From: Phycisphaerales bacterium
GTDB lineage: Bacteria > Planctomycetota > Phycisphaerae > Phycisphaerales > UBA1924
Length of the DNA stretch: 64,000 nucleotides
Direction of reading: 5' to 3'
NCBI GenBank assembly: GCA_040221175.1
Contig: JAVJVK010000015.1
Location: forward strand, 62,001 to 126,000
Each line of letters starts with the position of its first letter. Within the stretch, counting starts at the first letter, position 1. The position numbers and the translations under genes were made by a program. Positions 52,360 through 62,841 of the stretch are shown here, piece by piece. The notes under the pieces are model-generated. The model ran no database searches. It worked only from the letters and a program-made list of their open reading frames with translations, and had not been told where the DNA came from.

Positions 52360-55068
52360 ATGGATCCGGACACCCACGCACGAGCACGCGAGCACTTCAT
52401 CCGGCTCCTGGAAATGGCCGATGCCGATCGGCCCGCCGCCCTCGATGCGCTCATTTCCGCCGAGCCCGAGGTGGGCCGGTACGTGGCGGAACTGCTCGGC
52501 GCTCAGGCCGCCGATTCGGGCGATCTGTTCGAGGACGTGGTCAAGCAAGGGTTCAAAGAAAAGATCCGTGACATGGCCGCCTCGCTCGACCTGCCCGAGG
52601 GTGAGCGCATCAACTCGCTGACCATCGTGCGACGCTTGGACGGCGGAGGTTTTGGCGACGTCTACCTCGCTCATCAGGACGGCACCGATCGCACCGTCGC
52701 CCTCAAGATCATCAAGGCCGGCATGGACACCGCTCAGGTCCTGAAGCGATTCGAGGCCGAAAGGCGGATGCTGGCCGCTCTCGAGCACCCCAACATTGCG
52801 CGTCTGTACGACGCGGGCCACACGCCCCAGCAGCTTGGCTCGCGGCCGTACTTCGCCATGGAGTACGTCGATGGGCCTCGCATTACGCAATACTGCGACG
52901 ACGAGCACTCGCCCCTTCGCAAACGCATCGAAGTGTTCATCGACGCATGCAAGGCCGTACAGCACGCCCATAGCAAGCTGATCATCCATCGAGACCTCAA
53001 GCCCTCGAACATCCTCGTGGCGAGCGAGGATGGCAAGCCGGTGCCCAAGGTCATCGACTTCGGCATCGCCAAGGCCCTCGACGACCGCTACGCCGACACG
53101 CGGCACACCCTCGAAGGCCAGGTCATCGGCACGCTGGACTACATGAGCCCCGAGCAGGCCGACGGCAGCGGCGACGCTGACGTCCGCACGGATGTCTACG
53201 CCCTGGGCGTGGTGCTGTACGAACTGCTCACCGGTACGCTGCCATTCGATACCCACAACCTCGGTGAGATGAGTACCACCCACGCTTACCGCATCATCCG
53301 CGAGGTGGAACCCAAGCGGCCAAGCACGCGCATCCCCGACGGTCGAGCGCTGAAGGAAGATCTCGACTGGATCACCCAGAAGTGCTTAGCCAAGGAGCCG
53401 GACCGACGATACCAGTCCGTGGGCGAATTGATCGAGGACCTGCAGAACCACCTGATTGGCCGGCCGGTCAGGGCCAATGCGCCCCCTGCGACCTACAGGA
53501 TGCGCAAGTACGTCAAGCGAAATTGGCTGCTCGTTTCCAGCGTATCTGCAGCCATCGTTGTGGCGGTCGCGGCAATGTCGGTGTACGTCGTACTCCTGAC
53601 GCGTGAAGCCAACACCCGTGTCGAACGAGACGAGTATCAGTCCAAGGTCCTGCTGCTCGAAGAAACCAATACGCGGCTGGAGGCATCCGAGGCCCGCACG
53701 CACGAGGTCAACGGCGAGCTCCAGGCCCGCAACGCCCAGCTCGCCCGGACGCAATCTGAGCTGGAATCGAAGAACGCTGAGCTCGAAGAACAGTCGGGCA
53801 GGCTTCAGGATGCCGTCGACGAAGCCAGGCGCCTGGCCGACGAAGCCACGCGCCTGGCCGAAGAGGAACGCAAGGCCAGGGGAGTGGCCGAGGAAATCGG
53901 CAAGCGACTCGCGGACACCAACGCGGATCTCAAGCAAGCGCGTGTCGACCTTGCCAACTCGCTCGAGCAGACCAAAGCCGAGCGCGATCGCGCCCAAGAG
54001 GCCGAAGCTATTGCGAAGGAGAACGAGAGAAGGGCCGACGACGAAGCGAAGCGGGCCGAGTCGGCGGCGCAGAACTTCCAGACTTTGTACGATCAATTGG
54101 AGCGGTCCGTCCGCGTTCTGACTCAGGGCGACCGAATCCCCACGGACGTGCTGGCGCAGATTACCGATGCGCTCGATTCGGCGAAGCTGCTCCAAGCCCA
54201 GATTCTTGAGCGGCTCTCCCAGCGCGCCTCGGCCGATGCCGATCTGCGCGAGGCCGTCGCGCTCCAGCGACAGGCGGTCTCCGCGTTCACCGAGGCGCTC
54301 GGGTCGGACCACCGCAACACGCTCCGCAGCCGTCTGGCCCTCACCGACCTGTTCCAGAGGGACCAGAACCCCGCCGAAGCCGCGCACCAGATCGACCTGC
54401 TCACGATGACCGCGGCGCGCAGCCTCGACCCCGCCGATCCGTTGGTGACCGACATCGAGCTCGCTCGGGCGACCGGATTGCTCTATCGAGGGCAGTTGGA
54501 TGACGCGCTCACGCGTATGGATTCGATCGTGGCGGAACTCGAATCCACGCACGGCACCCACGACCTGCGCACGCTCAAGGCCGTCCGCCGCCGCGCCATG
54601 GTCCACGCCGCAATGGAGAACTTCTCCGACGCCGACGCAGACTACCGCCGCGTGCTCACGCTCAGCAACTCGGCATCCGACGAAGGCCTCGAGGAGATCG
54701 CCATCGCCGCCAACAACCTCGCCGTGCTGGTCCGCCAGAGCGGGCGCGATGACGCGGCAGAAGCGTTGTTCACTCGAGCGTTGGGCAGGGCAAATGTGGT
54801 CTGGGGCGAGACGAACTGGCGCACCGCCATGGTCCAGGCCCAGCACGCCAGCGTCCTGGCCGCACTCGGTAGATTCGAGACAGCCGAACGCAAGCTCCTC
54901 GACGCCTACGACGTGCTCGCCTCGACCCTGGGCCGGCAGCACAGGGAAACGCTCGCCATAGCCCGCGAGTTGCTCTTCACGTACGAGGCATGGGATGAAT
55001 CTATGGGCACGAACCGGCACGCCGGCGACGTGCGCAAGTGGCAGCGCGTGCTCAACGTACCGCGATAG
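52360..55068 (+). CDS. Ser/Thr protein kinase with coiled coil and TPR-like region
   Basis: A 902-residue receptor-like kinase. The kinase domain (about residues 88-365) is complete: Gly loop G95-G-G-F-G-D-V, Lys116, 'HRDLKPSN' at 210-217, DFG at 233-235 and 'GTLDYMSPEQ'. A single transmembrane helix (388-413) leads to a long coiled coil (about 415-620) and a C-terminal TPR-like helical region. The coiled coil and TPR part is probably outside the cytoplasm. It is divergent to an ECF sigma factor gene, a common planctomycete pairing in which phosphorylation may control the sigma factor. GGAAGGGGG precedes the ATG. Confidence 0.94.
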   Translation: MDPDTHARAREHFIRLLEMADADRPAALDALISAEPEVGRYVAELLGAQAADSGDLFEDVVKQGFKEKIRDMAASLDLPEGERINSLTIVRRLDGGGFGDVYLAHQDGTDRTVALKIIKAGMDTAQVLKRFEAERRMLAALEHPNIARLYDAGHTPQQLGSRPYFAMEYVDGPRITQYCDDEHSPLRKRIEVFIDACKAVQHAHSKLIIHRDLKPSNILVASEDGKPVPKVIDFGIAKALDDRYADTRHTLEGQVIGTLDYMSPEQADGSGDADVRTDVYALGVVLYELLTGTLPFDTHNLGEMSTTHAYRIIREVEPKRPSTRIPDGRALKEDLDWITQKCLAKEPDRRYQSVGELIEDLQNHLIGRPVRANAPPATYRMRKYVKRNWLLVSSVSAAIVVAVAAMSVYVVLLTREANTRVERDEYQSKVLLLEETNTRLEASEARTHEVNGELQARNAQLARTQSELESKNAELEEQSGRLQDAVDEARRLADEATRLAEEERKARGVAEEIGKRLADTNADLKQARVDLANSLEQTKAERDRAQEAEAIAKENERRADDEAKRAESAAQNFQTLYDQLERSVRVLTQGDRIPTDVLAQITDALDSAKLLQAQILERLSQRASADADLREAVALQRQAVSAFTEALGSDHRNTLRSRLALTDLFQRDQNPAEAAHQIDLLTMTAARSLDPADPLVTDIELARATGLLYRGQLDDALTRMDSIVAELESTHGTHDLRTLKAVRRRAMVHAAMENFSDADADYRRVLTLSNSASDEGLEEIAIAANNLAVLVRQSGRDDAAEALFTRALGRANVVWGETNWRTAMVQAQHASVLAALGRFETAERKLLDAYDVLASTLGRQHRETLAIARELLFTYEAWDESMGTNRHAGDVRKWQRVLNVPR

Positions 55069-55087
55069 TCGGGTCGTGAGTGATCGC

Positions 55088-55852
55088 TCAGCCCTCGTCG
55101 GCCTTGGCCAGCTTCCACTCCTCGATCTCGATGGGCGCCTGGCGGCCGAAGATGGTCACCAGCACGCGGACCAGGCCCTTGTCGGGCAGCAGCTCGTCGA
55201 CCGTACCCTCGTAGCCCTCGAAGGGCCCTTCCTTGATCGTCACGTGCTCGCCCTTGACGAAGTTCATGCGAACCTCGGGCTCTTCCTCGGGTGCGCGGCT
55301 GGACATCTGGATCTTCTCGACCTCGTGCAGTTCCAGCGGCGTCGGCCGCGGCGTGCCCACGAAGTCGCCCACGCCCGTGGTCTCCTTGATCAGGAAGAAC
55401 ACGTCCTGGGGGATGCGCCCGTCATCCTCGAGCTTCATCTCGACGAACACGTAACCGGGATAGAGCTTGGTCTCGGTGATCTTGATCTTGCCGTTCTTGA
55501 ACGTGCGGGCCTTCTCGGTGGGCACCAGGATCCGCCCGACGAACTCGGTCTTGTGCTCGATCTGGACCTTCCGCAGCAGCGTGTCGCGGACCGAGCTCTC
55601 CTTGTTGGAGGCCACGCGGAGCGCGAACCAACTCATGCCCGGCTGGACGATGGGCTCGTCGGCCTCGGGCGTGTCGGCGCCTTCCCCGGCGGCGGGAGCG
55701 GCTTCGGATTGAGGTTCGGGCTGGGTCTGGGCTTGTGATTCAGCTGGGGCCTCGGTCTGGGCCTCGGCGGTGGAGGCGGGAGCCTCCTGCTCGGCGGGGG
55801 TGGTGGAAGGGCTGCTCTCGCCGGCCTTGGTCGTCTGCTCGCCTTCGATCAT
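55088..55852 (-). CDS. nusG: Transcription termination/antitermination protein NusG with N-terminal extension
   Basis: A 254-residue NusG. The NGN domain starts at about residue 77 ('SWFALRVASNKESSVRDTL') and includes 'PGYVFVEMKL'. The KOW domain has 'GEHVTIKEGPFEGYEGTVDEL'. The first ~75 residues are an Ala/Glu/Pro/Ser/Thr-rich acidic extension that NusG proteins normally lack. It couples RNA polymerase to Rho or ribosomes. It follows secE on the same strand after 112 nt, as in most bacteria. GGAG precedes the ATG. Confidence 0.95.
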   Translation of the reverse strand: MIEGEQTTKAGESSPSTTPAEQEAPASTAEAQTEAPAESQAQTQPEPQSEAAPAAGEGADTPEADEPIVQPGMSWFALRVASNKESSVRDTLLRKVQIEHKTEFVGRILVPTEKARTFKNGKIKITETKLYPGYVFVEMKLEDDGRIPQDVFFLIKETTGVGDFVGTPRPTPLELHEVEKIQMSSRAPEEEPEVRMNFVKGEHVTIKEGPFEGYEGTVDELLPDKGLVRVLVTIFGRQAPIEIEEWKLAKADEG

Positions 55853-55964
55853 CGTGCACGCTCCAGAGAATGACAGCGGCCGCGGACACGCTCCACGCGG
55901 TCCACGGCCGATTCGAGCAAATGGTATCCCCAGCGAACGGCCAGTCCAGCCGGCCGCACCTGGG

Positions 55965-56639
55965 CTAAATATCCAAGACGCCGATGGCCTGGAAGAAAAA
56001 CTGGAAGATGAAGTCGAACCCGAACAGGTACAGCCCCAGAAGGGCCGAGGCCCCGATGACCACCCAGGTCGAGTTGATGATGTCCTTGCGGGTCGACCAG
56101 TTGACCTTGCGCATCTCGCCGTCGGTGGCGATGAGGAAGTCGACCGAGCCCTTCTTGATGGCCACGAAGTAGACGATGACCGCCGCGCCCAGGAGCACCA
56201 CGAGCACGACCATGCCGCCCTGCACGTAGATCCGCTCGACGACCGGCACGCCGCGGACGCCGCCGCCCGAGATGGTGGCGATCTGCCCGCCCTGGGTCTG
56301 CAAGGCGGTAATCTGCGAGCGCTGGGCCTCTTCCTGGAGTTGCCAGTCGACCACCGTCAGCACGCCGCCGTTGCTGCTGGGCTCCACCGTCTCGACGGTC
56401 GCCGATCCGATGACCGGACGCTCGCCCAGGCCGGCCTCGCCCAGCAGTTCGACCTGCTGGCCGGGGTTGAACTCCACCGGCGACCCATAGCTGGTGATCC
56501 AGGCGCGGTCGGGCAGGGGAATGAGCAGGGCCTGGCCGTAGAGCCACGCGGCCGCCGCCAGCACGAGCACGCCGCCGAACACCGCCGTCATCGTCCGGGT
56601 CCAGTACCCCTGCCCGGGCTTGTAGATCGCAAAGGCCAT
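55965..56639 (-). CDS. secE: SecE with extra N-terminal helices and loop
   Basis: A 224-residue protein. The conserved SecE part is at the C-terminus: amphipathic helix 'EMRKVNWSTRKDIINST' (about 175-191) and one transmembrane helix (190-214). Before it come two additional transmembrane helices (about 18-40 and 141-162) and a ~100-residue loop between them, which is more than the usual bacterial SecE. SecE is the clamp of the SecYEG translocon. The ATG has GGAG 6 nt upstream. It lies directly after tRNA-Trp and before nusG, the standard gene order. Confidence 0.92.
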   Translation of the reverse strand: MAFAIYKPGQGYWTRTMTAVFGGVLVLAAAAWLYGQALLIPLPDRAWITSYGSPVEFNPGQQVELLGEAGLGERPVIGSATVETVEPSSNGGVLTVVDWQLQEEAQRSQITALQTQGGQIATISGGGVRGVPVVERIYVQGGMVVLVVLLGAAVIVYFVAIKKGSVDFLIATDGEMRKVNWSTRKDIINSTWVVIGASALLGLYLFGFDFIFQFFFQAIGVLDI

Positions 56640-56654
56640 CAGCACTCCGAATCC

Positions 56655-56673
56655 GCCCCGAGTCATTCGGGGC
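56655..56673 (-). other. Hairpin between tRNA-Trp and secE
   Basis: GCCCCGA-GTCAT-TCGGGGC, a 7-bp stem with a 5-nt loop, 2 nt after the tRNA 3' end and 15 nt before the secE start. No T-tract. It could be a processing signal for the tRNA or an attenuator for secE. Confidence 0.45.
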
Positions 56674-56675
56674 AA

Positions 56676-56748
<73 letters not shown>

Positions 56749-56867
56749 TCGGGTTTCTCGCCTCGGCAAGGCCAGGCCTCGCCGGGCCTACATGATTGGC
56801 GCACTCTTGTCCACAAGAAAGTCCTTGGTTCGTCCTTGTGACCGCCAACCCCGACGCCAGCCACCGG

Positions 56868-56873
56868 TAGACT
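56868..56873 (+). promoter_or_regulatory. -10-like TAGACT, leaderless start of the ABC ATPase gene
   Basis: TAGACT with 6 nt to the second of two adjacent ATG codons (56880). The first ATG (56877) would be only 3 nt away, so 56880 is the better start. Confidence 0.4.
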
Positions 56874-56879
56874 TCCATG

Positions 56880-57666
<787 letters not shown>

Positions 57667-57674
<8 letters not shown>

Positions 57675-58863
57675 CTCGCCCGAGCCGCCGGCCCCCGGCT
57701 GGCTGCTGACCGGCTCGCGCGTGGCGTTCGCACTGCTGGCCCTGGCCCTGTGCGTCGCCACGCTGCTGCCGATCATCGAGACGAACCAGTGGTGGGTCCG
57801 GATCTTCGACTTCCCACGCATCCAGATCACGGTGCTGATCGCCATCACGCTGGCGGCCCAGACCACGATCGGGCTGCTGGCGTGGCGGTGGCGCCGCCGG
57901 GCCGGCCTGCCCGGGTCGCGGGCGTCCAGGCTAGGGCGGGTGGTGCTGCCGGCGCTGCTTTTTGCTGCCCTGTGCTGGCAGCTCTTCCGCATCGCCCCCT
58001 ACACGCCGATACTGGCGGTCCAAATGCAAGACGCCCGGGCCGAGCCGGGCGAAAGGATCCGCCTGCTGATCCACAACGTCCGCTACGACAACCGCCGTTC
58101 GGACGCACTGCTCGAACTGGTCGAACGCGTCGATCCCGACGCCGTGCTCCTGGCCGAGCCAACCCAATGGTGGCACGAGGCGGTGCAGCCACTGGCCGAG
58201 GCCTACCCGCACACCGTCGAGCAGCCCCAGGAGAATCACTACGGCTTGCTCTTCTACAGCCGCTTCGAACTCGTCGAGCCCGACGTCCGCTTCCTGGTGG
58301 AGGACGAGGTCCCCTCGATCCGCACCGGCGTTCGCTTGCCATCGGGGCGCGTGGTGCGGCTCTACGGCCTGCACCCCAAGCCCCCGGGCCTCAAGCGCCC
58401 GGTCGATCCCGAGCGTGAGGACAGCGACCAGCGCGATGCCGAACTGCTGACGGTCGCCAAGGAGATCAAGGAAGCGCACGACTCGGGCGACGACACGCCC
58501 ACCATCGTCGCGGGCGACTTCAACGACGTCGCCTGGTCGCACACGACCCGCCTGTTCCAGCGCGTCAGCGGCCTGCTCGACCCGCGGATCGGCCGGGGGC
58601 TGTTCAACTCCTTCAGCGCCCGCAGCCGCATCCAGCGGTATCCCATCGATCACGTCTTCGCGTCGGAGCACTTCCGCCTGGTGCGCATGGAGGTGCTCGC
58701 GGACATCGGCTCGGACCACCACCCCATCGTCGTCACCCTCGCCCTCCAGCCCACCGCCGAGGCGACCCAGGACGAGCCCGACCCGGAAGGCGACGACCTG
58801 GAGGAGGCCGAGGAGACGATCGAGGAAGCCAAGGAGAAGGTGCAAGAGGAGCCCGGTTCCTAA
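57667..58863 (+). CDS. Membrane-anchored endonuclease/exonuclease/phosphatase-family protein
   Basis: A 398-residue protein with three hydrophobic helices in the first ~115 residues, then a full EEP domain. 'LIHNVRYDN', 'AVLLAEPTQWW' (catalytic Glu), 'TIVAGDFNDVAWS' (N-D-F-N), 'IDHVFAS' and the final 'GSDHHPIVV' are all present, so unlike its relative at 27086-28282 this one should be active. The C-terminal ~40 residues are acidic coiled coil. Targets could be phosphoesters, for example in lipids or nucleic acids. The start overlaps the ABC ATPase gene. Confidence 0.9.
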
Positions 58864-58866
58864 TCT
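58861..58866 (+). promoter_or_regulatory. -10-like TAATCT, leaderless start of the zinc-ribbon membrane gene
   Basis: TAATCT with 6 nt to the ATG at 58873; its first three bases are the stop codon of the preceding gene. Confidence 0.4.
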
Positions 58867-58872
58867 TCGGGC

Positions 58873-59439
58873 ATGCGCGGGGCGAGCGTTCGCACAGCCT
58901 GCCTCACGCTCGCGGCCCTGACCGTGCCCGCCGCCGCTGGCTTCTTCGTATACGGATACGGCCGGGCGTGGACCTTCATGCCGCCGCTCAACAACATGCT
59001 CCTGGGGATGGGGTTGACCGGCGTTTTGTTGGCGTTGTTCGTCGCCGCTCCGTTCGTGGCCGCGTGGGACCTGATCTCGGACGCTGTGCTCGGCGTGCGG
59101 AGGCGACGCGCCCGGCGGGGCCTCTGCTGGCGGTGCACCTACGACCAGACCAACGCGCCCACCGACACCTGCGCCGAGTGCGGGGCAGATGCGTCGATCG
59201 TCCCGACCACGCGATGCCCACGCCCCGCGACGGTCTTCATCCTGCTCGCACTGGGCGCCGCCGCCTCGGCGATGGGCGCCCTGGTCGCCGAACTCCATAT
59301 CACCAACGAAGACGCCCGATTCATCGAGCACATCCGCTCGACCGGCGGCCAGCAGTGGGTGGGCCGCGACCGCGCCTGGCCCTACCGGGGCTTCAGCACG
59401 GTGTACAACCCACCTCACGGCTTCCACGTCAACGACTGA
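58873..59439 (+). CDS. Membrane protein with zinc ribbon (CWRC...CAEC)
   Basis: A 188-residue protein: two hydrophobic helices (about residues 8-28 and 40-65), a basic stretch, a zinc ribbon 'CWRCTYDQTN...CAECGA' near residue 85-105, and a third helix near 118-137. The ribbon is a variant of the CPRCGYDL type seen at 30207-30890. The function is unknown. The C-terminal ~50 residues would be outside the cytoplasm. The start lies 9 nt after the EEP gene. Confidence 0.78.
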   Translation: MRGASVRTACLTLAALTVPAAAGFFVYGYGRAWTFMPPLNNMLLGMGLTGVLLALFVAAPFVAAWDLISDAVLGVRRRRARRGLCWRCTYDQTNAPTDTCAECGADASIVPTTRCPRPATVFILLALGAAASAMGALVAELHITNEDARFIEHIRSTGGQQWVGRDRAWPYRGFSTVYNPPHGFHVND

Positions 59440-59538
59440 GCCGCAGCCGCTTCTCGGACCGCCGCCCGAACGGCCCGGGAGCGGTCCTCGGCCGCCCGGG
59501 AACAGTCCCGAGTCACTCAGGAGCGGTCATGACCGGCT

Positions 59539-59706
59539 GACGACCGTCTATCAGTGACCGCCGACCGCCCATGAGCGGCTGCAGACCGCCCGGGAACGAC
59601 CGACGACCGCCCGGGAGCGGCTGCCGAACGCCCGGGAATGGCTGACGACCGCCCGGGAATGACCGACGACCGCACGGGAGCGACCGACGACCGCACGGAA
59701 ATGACT
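59539..59706 (+). repeat. 21-bp tandem repeats (eight units)
   Basis: Eight head-to-tail units of 21 bp, starting at 59539, 59560, 59581, 59602, 59623, 59644, 59665 and 59686; the core is GACGACCGCCCGGGA. Units 3-8 are the most alike. Looser copies extend back to about 59468. The 361-bp gap that holds them lies between the zinc-ribbon membrane protein and the Fur-family gene. The period is three turns' worth minus a base or so of seven codons, and in one minus-strand frame they encode a seven-residue repeat. Confidence 0.8.
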
Positions 59707-59728
59707 GACGACCGGTCGTCAGCCATTT
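59699..59728 (+). promoter_or_regulatory. Palindrome before the Fur-family gene
   Basis: A 30-nt inverted repeat with one mismatch; the inner 18 nt (59705-59722) are a perfect palindrome centred on CC|GG of 'GACGACCGGTCGTC'. It abuts the last 21-bp repeat and is followed by TTTT. It could be an operator or, with a tight loop, a terminator. Confidence 0.45.
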
Positions 59729-59785
59729 TCCGCCGGTGTGATAACCATTTCGAGGCGTGTGCATCTCCGCGTCGGCAACCGTCCC

Positions 59786-59791
59786 TAGAAT
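59786..59791 (+). promoter_or_regulatory. -10-like TAGAAT before the Fur-family gene
   Basis: TAGAAT with 9 nt to the ATG at 59801, no Shine-Dalgarno site. Confidence 0.4.
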
Positions 59792-59800
59792 GATTCCAAG

Positions 59801-60271
59801 ATGTTGGAGTCCACGCAACACGCCCACCACGACCACCGGGCCCTCTTCGCCGCCCACGGCCTGCGCTGCACCCGCCAGCGGCAGGTGGTCTACGCCGCCC
59901 TGGCCGCCACGCGCGAGCATCCCACGGCCGAAGCGATCTACGAGTCCGTGCGCGAGAGCCAGGGCGAGGCGGGCATCTCGCTGGCCACGGTGTACAACAC
60001 GCTGGAGATGCTGACCCAGCGCGGCCTGTGCCGCAAGCTGGCCTCGCCCGGCGGCCCCACCCGCTTCGACGCCATCACCGACGAGCACGCCCACGTCGTC
60101 GCGCCCGACGGCTCGATGGTTGACCTGCCCGAAGACCTGAGCGACCGCGTCATGGCCGGCGTCCGCAACCCGGAACTGATCGCCGAGATCGAGCAGCGGC
60201 TGGGCGTGAAGGTGGGGCGGATCAGCATCCACCTGTCCACCGAGGGGGCGGCCGAGAGCGCTGCCGACTAG
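59801..60271 (+). CDS. Fur-family transcriptional regulator without Cys zinc sites
   Basis: A 156-residue protein with the Fur winged helix: 'LRCTRQRQVVYAAL' (residues 21-34), 'HPTAEAIYESVRE' and the recognition helix 'ISLATVYNTLEMLTQRGL' (59-76). The dimerisation half has 'TRFDAITDEHAHVVAPDGSMVDL', where the H-H-H and C-x-x-C of Fur/PerR/Zur should be; H96 and H98 are kept, but both Cys pairs are missing (only C23 and C77 in the protein). Metal or peroxide sensing must differ. The upstream region has the repeats and palindrome described above. Confidence 0.9.
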   Translation: MLESTQHAHHDHRALFAAHGLRCTRQRQVVYAALAATREHPTAEAIYESVRESQGEAGISLATVYNTLEMLTQRGLCRKLASPGGPTRFDAITDEHAHVVAPDGSMVDLPEDLSDRVMAGVRNPELIAEIEQRLGVKVGRISIHLSTEGAAESAAD

Positions 60272-60276
60272 GCCGG

Positions 60277-61188
60277 CTACTCCCGCCACCCCAGCGCCCA
60301 CTCGCCCTCGCTGCGATCTTCTTCGCGCGACATGGGCAGCACCAGCCCATCCCACGCCAAGCGGATGCCGCTGGGCAGCGCCCGGTCGACCGGCTCGTGG
60401 CGCACCTCGTGGTTCATGTGGATGAACCAGGTTTCCTGGGCCCCGATCTTCTCCGCCGCCGCGACGGCCTCGTCGATCGAGAAGTGCGTCGGGTGGCGGC
60501 GCGGCCGCAGCGCGCCGAGCACGAGCGTCTTGAGGCCTTCGAGCAAGGGCCAACTCTCCGGCGGGATGCCCGAGACGTCGGTGCAGTACGCCAGCGGCAG
60601 CAACTCGTCCATGCCCGTGCGCCCGGCGACGGTGGGGTGCGCGGCCTCCACCCGGAACCCGAGCACCGGAAGCCGGCCGTGCAGCAGCGGGATGGGCGTG
60701 ATCTTTAAGCCAAACAACGCTTCGGGCACCAGCGGCAGCAGGCGGTGGGGGATGACGCTGGCGACGTAGCTGGGCTGGATGTTCTTGCCCGCGTCGAAGA
60801 TGTGGCCATAGACGCGGCGGAGGAAGTCCAGCGTGTGGTCGCTGGCGTAGATGTCTACCGGCCCCTCCATGAGCGTGTTGAAGCGGCGCAGCTCGTCGAG
60901 CCCCCAGGTGTGGTCGACGTGGTTGTGCGTGAACAGCAGCGCGTCGACGCGTTCGAGCTTGGAACGCAGCGCCTGCTGGCGAAGGTCCGGCCCGGCGTCG
61001 AACAGGATCGTCCGCTCCTCGCCCCGGTCGTCGCCGAAACGCAGAGCCGCCGAGCAGCGCAAGCGCTTGTCCTTGGGGTCCGCCGACGTGCACGTGAGGC
61101 ACGAGCAGCCGATCACCGGCACGCCGCTGGACACGCCCGTGCCCAGGAACTCGAACGAGACCTGCCTGTGCCGCTGCCGATCGCTCAC
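60277..61188 (-). CDS. PhnP-like MBL-fold phosphodiesterase
   Basis: A 303-residue metallo-beta-lactamase-fold hydrolase. 'EFLGTGVSSGVPVIGCSCLTCTSAD' near the start resembles the PhnP zinc-finger-like Cys set. The metal site 'FTHNHVDHTWGLDEL' is complete (H-x-H-x-D-H), and 'AYCTDVSGIP' and 'FIHMNHE' carry later ligands. It may act on cyclic phosphates such as 5-phosphoribosyl-1,2-cyclic phosphate. The GTG at 61188 is preferred to an ATG at 61227 because the domain starts at once and TACGCT lies 5 nt upstream. It is divergent to cysS. Confidence 0.88.
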   Translation of the reverse strand: MSDRQRHRQVSFEFLGTGVSSGVPVIGCSCLTCTSADPKDKRLRCSAALRFGDDRGEERTILFDAGPDLRQQALRSKLERVDALLFTHNHVDHTWGLDELRRFNTLMEGPVDIYASDHTLDFLRRVYGHIFDAGKNIQPSYVASVIPHRLLPLVPEALFGLKITPIPLLHGRLPVLGFRVEAAHPTVAGRTGMDELLPLAYCTDVSGIPPESWPLLEGLKTLVLGALRPRRHPTHFSIDEAVAAAEKIGAQETWFIHMNHEVRHEPVDRALPSGIRLAWDGLVLPMSREEDRSEGEWALGWRE

Positions 61189-61193
61189 GGGCC

Positions 61194-61199
61194 AGCGTA
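61194..61199 (-). promoter_or_regulatory. -10-like TACGCT, leaderless start of the PhnP-like gene
   Basis: TACGCT on the minus strand, 5 nt before the GTG at 61188; it supports the GTG over the upstream ATG. Confidence 0.45.
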
Positions 61200-61226
61200 T
61201 GCCGCGTTCGCTCCCCGCTTGGCCCA

Positions 61227-61232
61227 TACGAT
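61227..61232 (+). promoter_or_regulatory. -10-like TACGAT, leaderless start of cysS
   Basis: TACGAT with 5 nt to the cysS ATG and no Shine-Dalgarno site. It lies 27 bp from the divergent -10-like hexamer, so the two promoters would overlap. Confidence 0.45.
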
Positions 61233-61237
61233 CGCCG

Positions 61238-62839
<1,602 letters not shown>

Positions 62840-62841
62840 GG

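Noticed and set aside
59539-59706. CRISPR array
   Set aside because: The units are head-to-tail with no unique spacers between them, and no cas genes are near.
59730-59800. Fur box in front of the Fur-family gene
   Set aside because: 'GATAACCATT' is reminiscent, but there is no 19-bp inverted GATAAT repeat.
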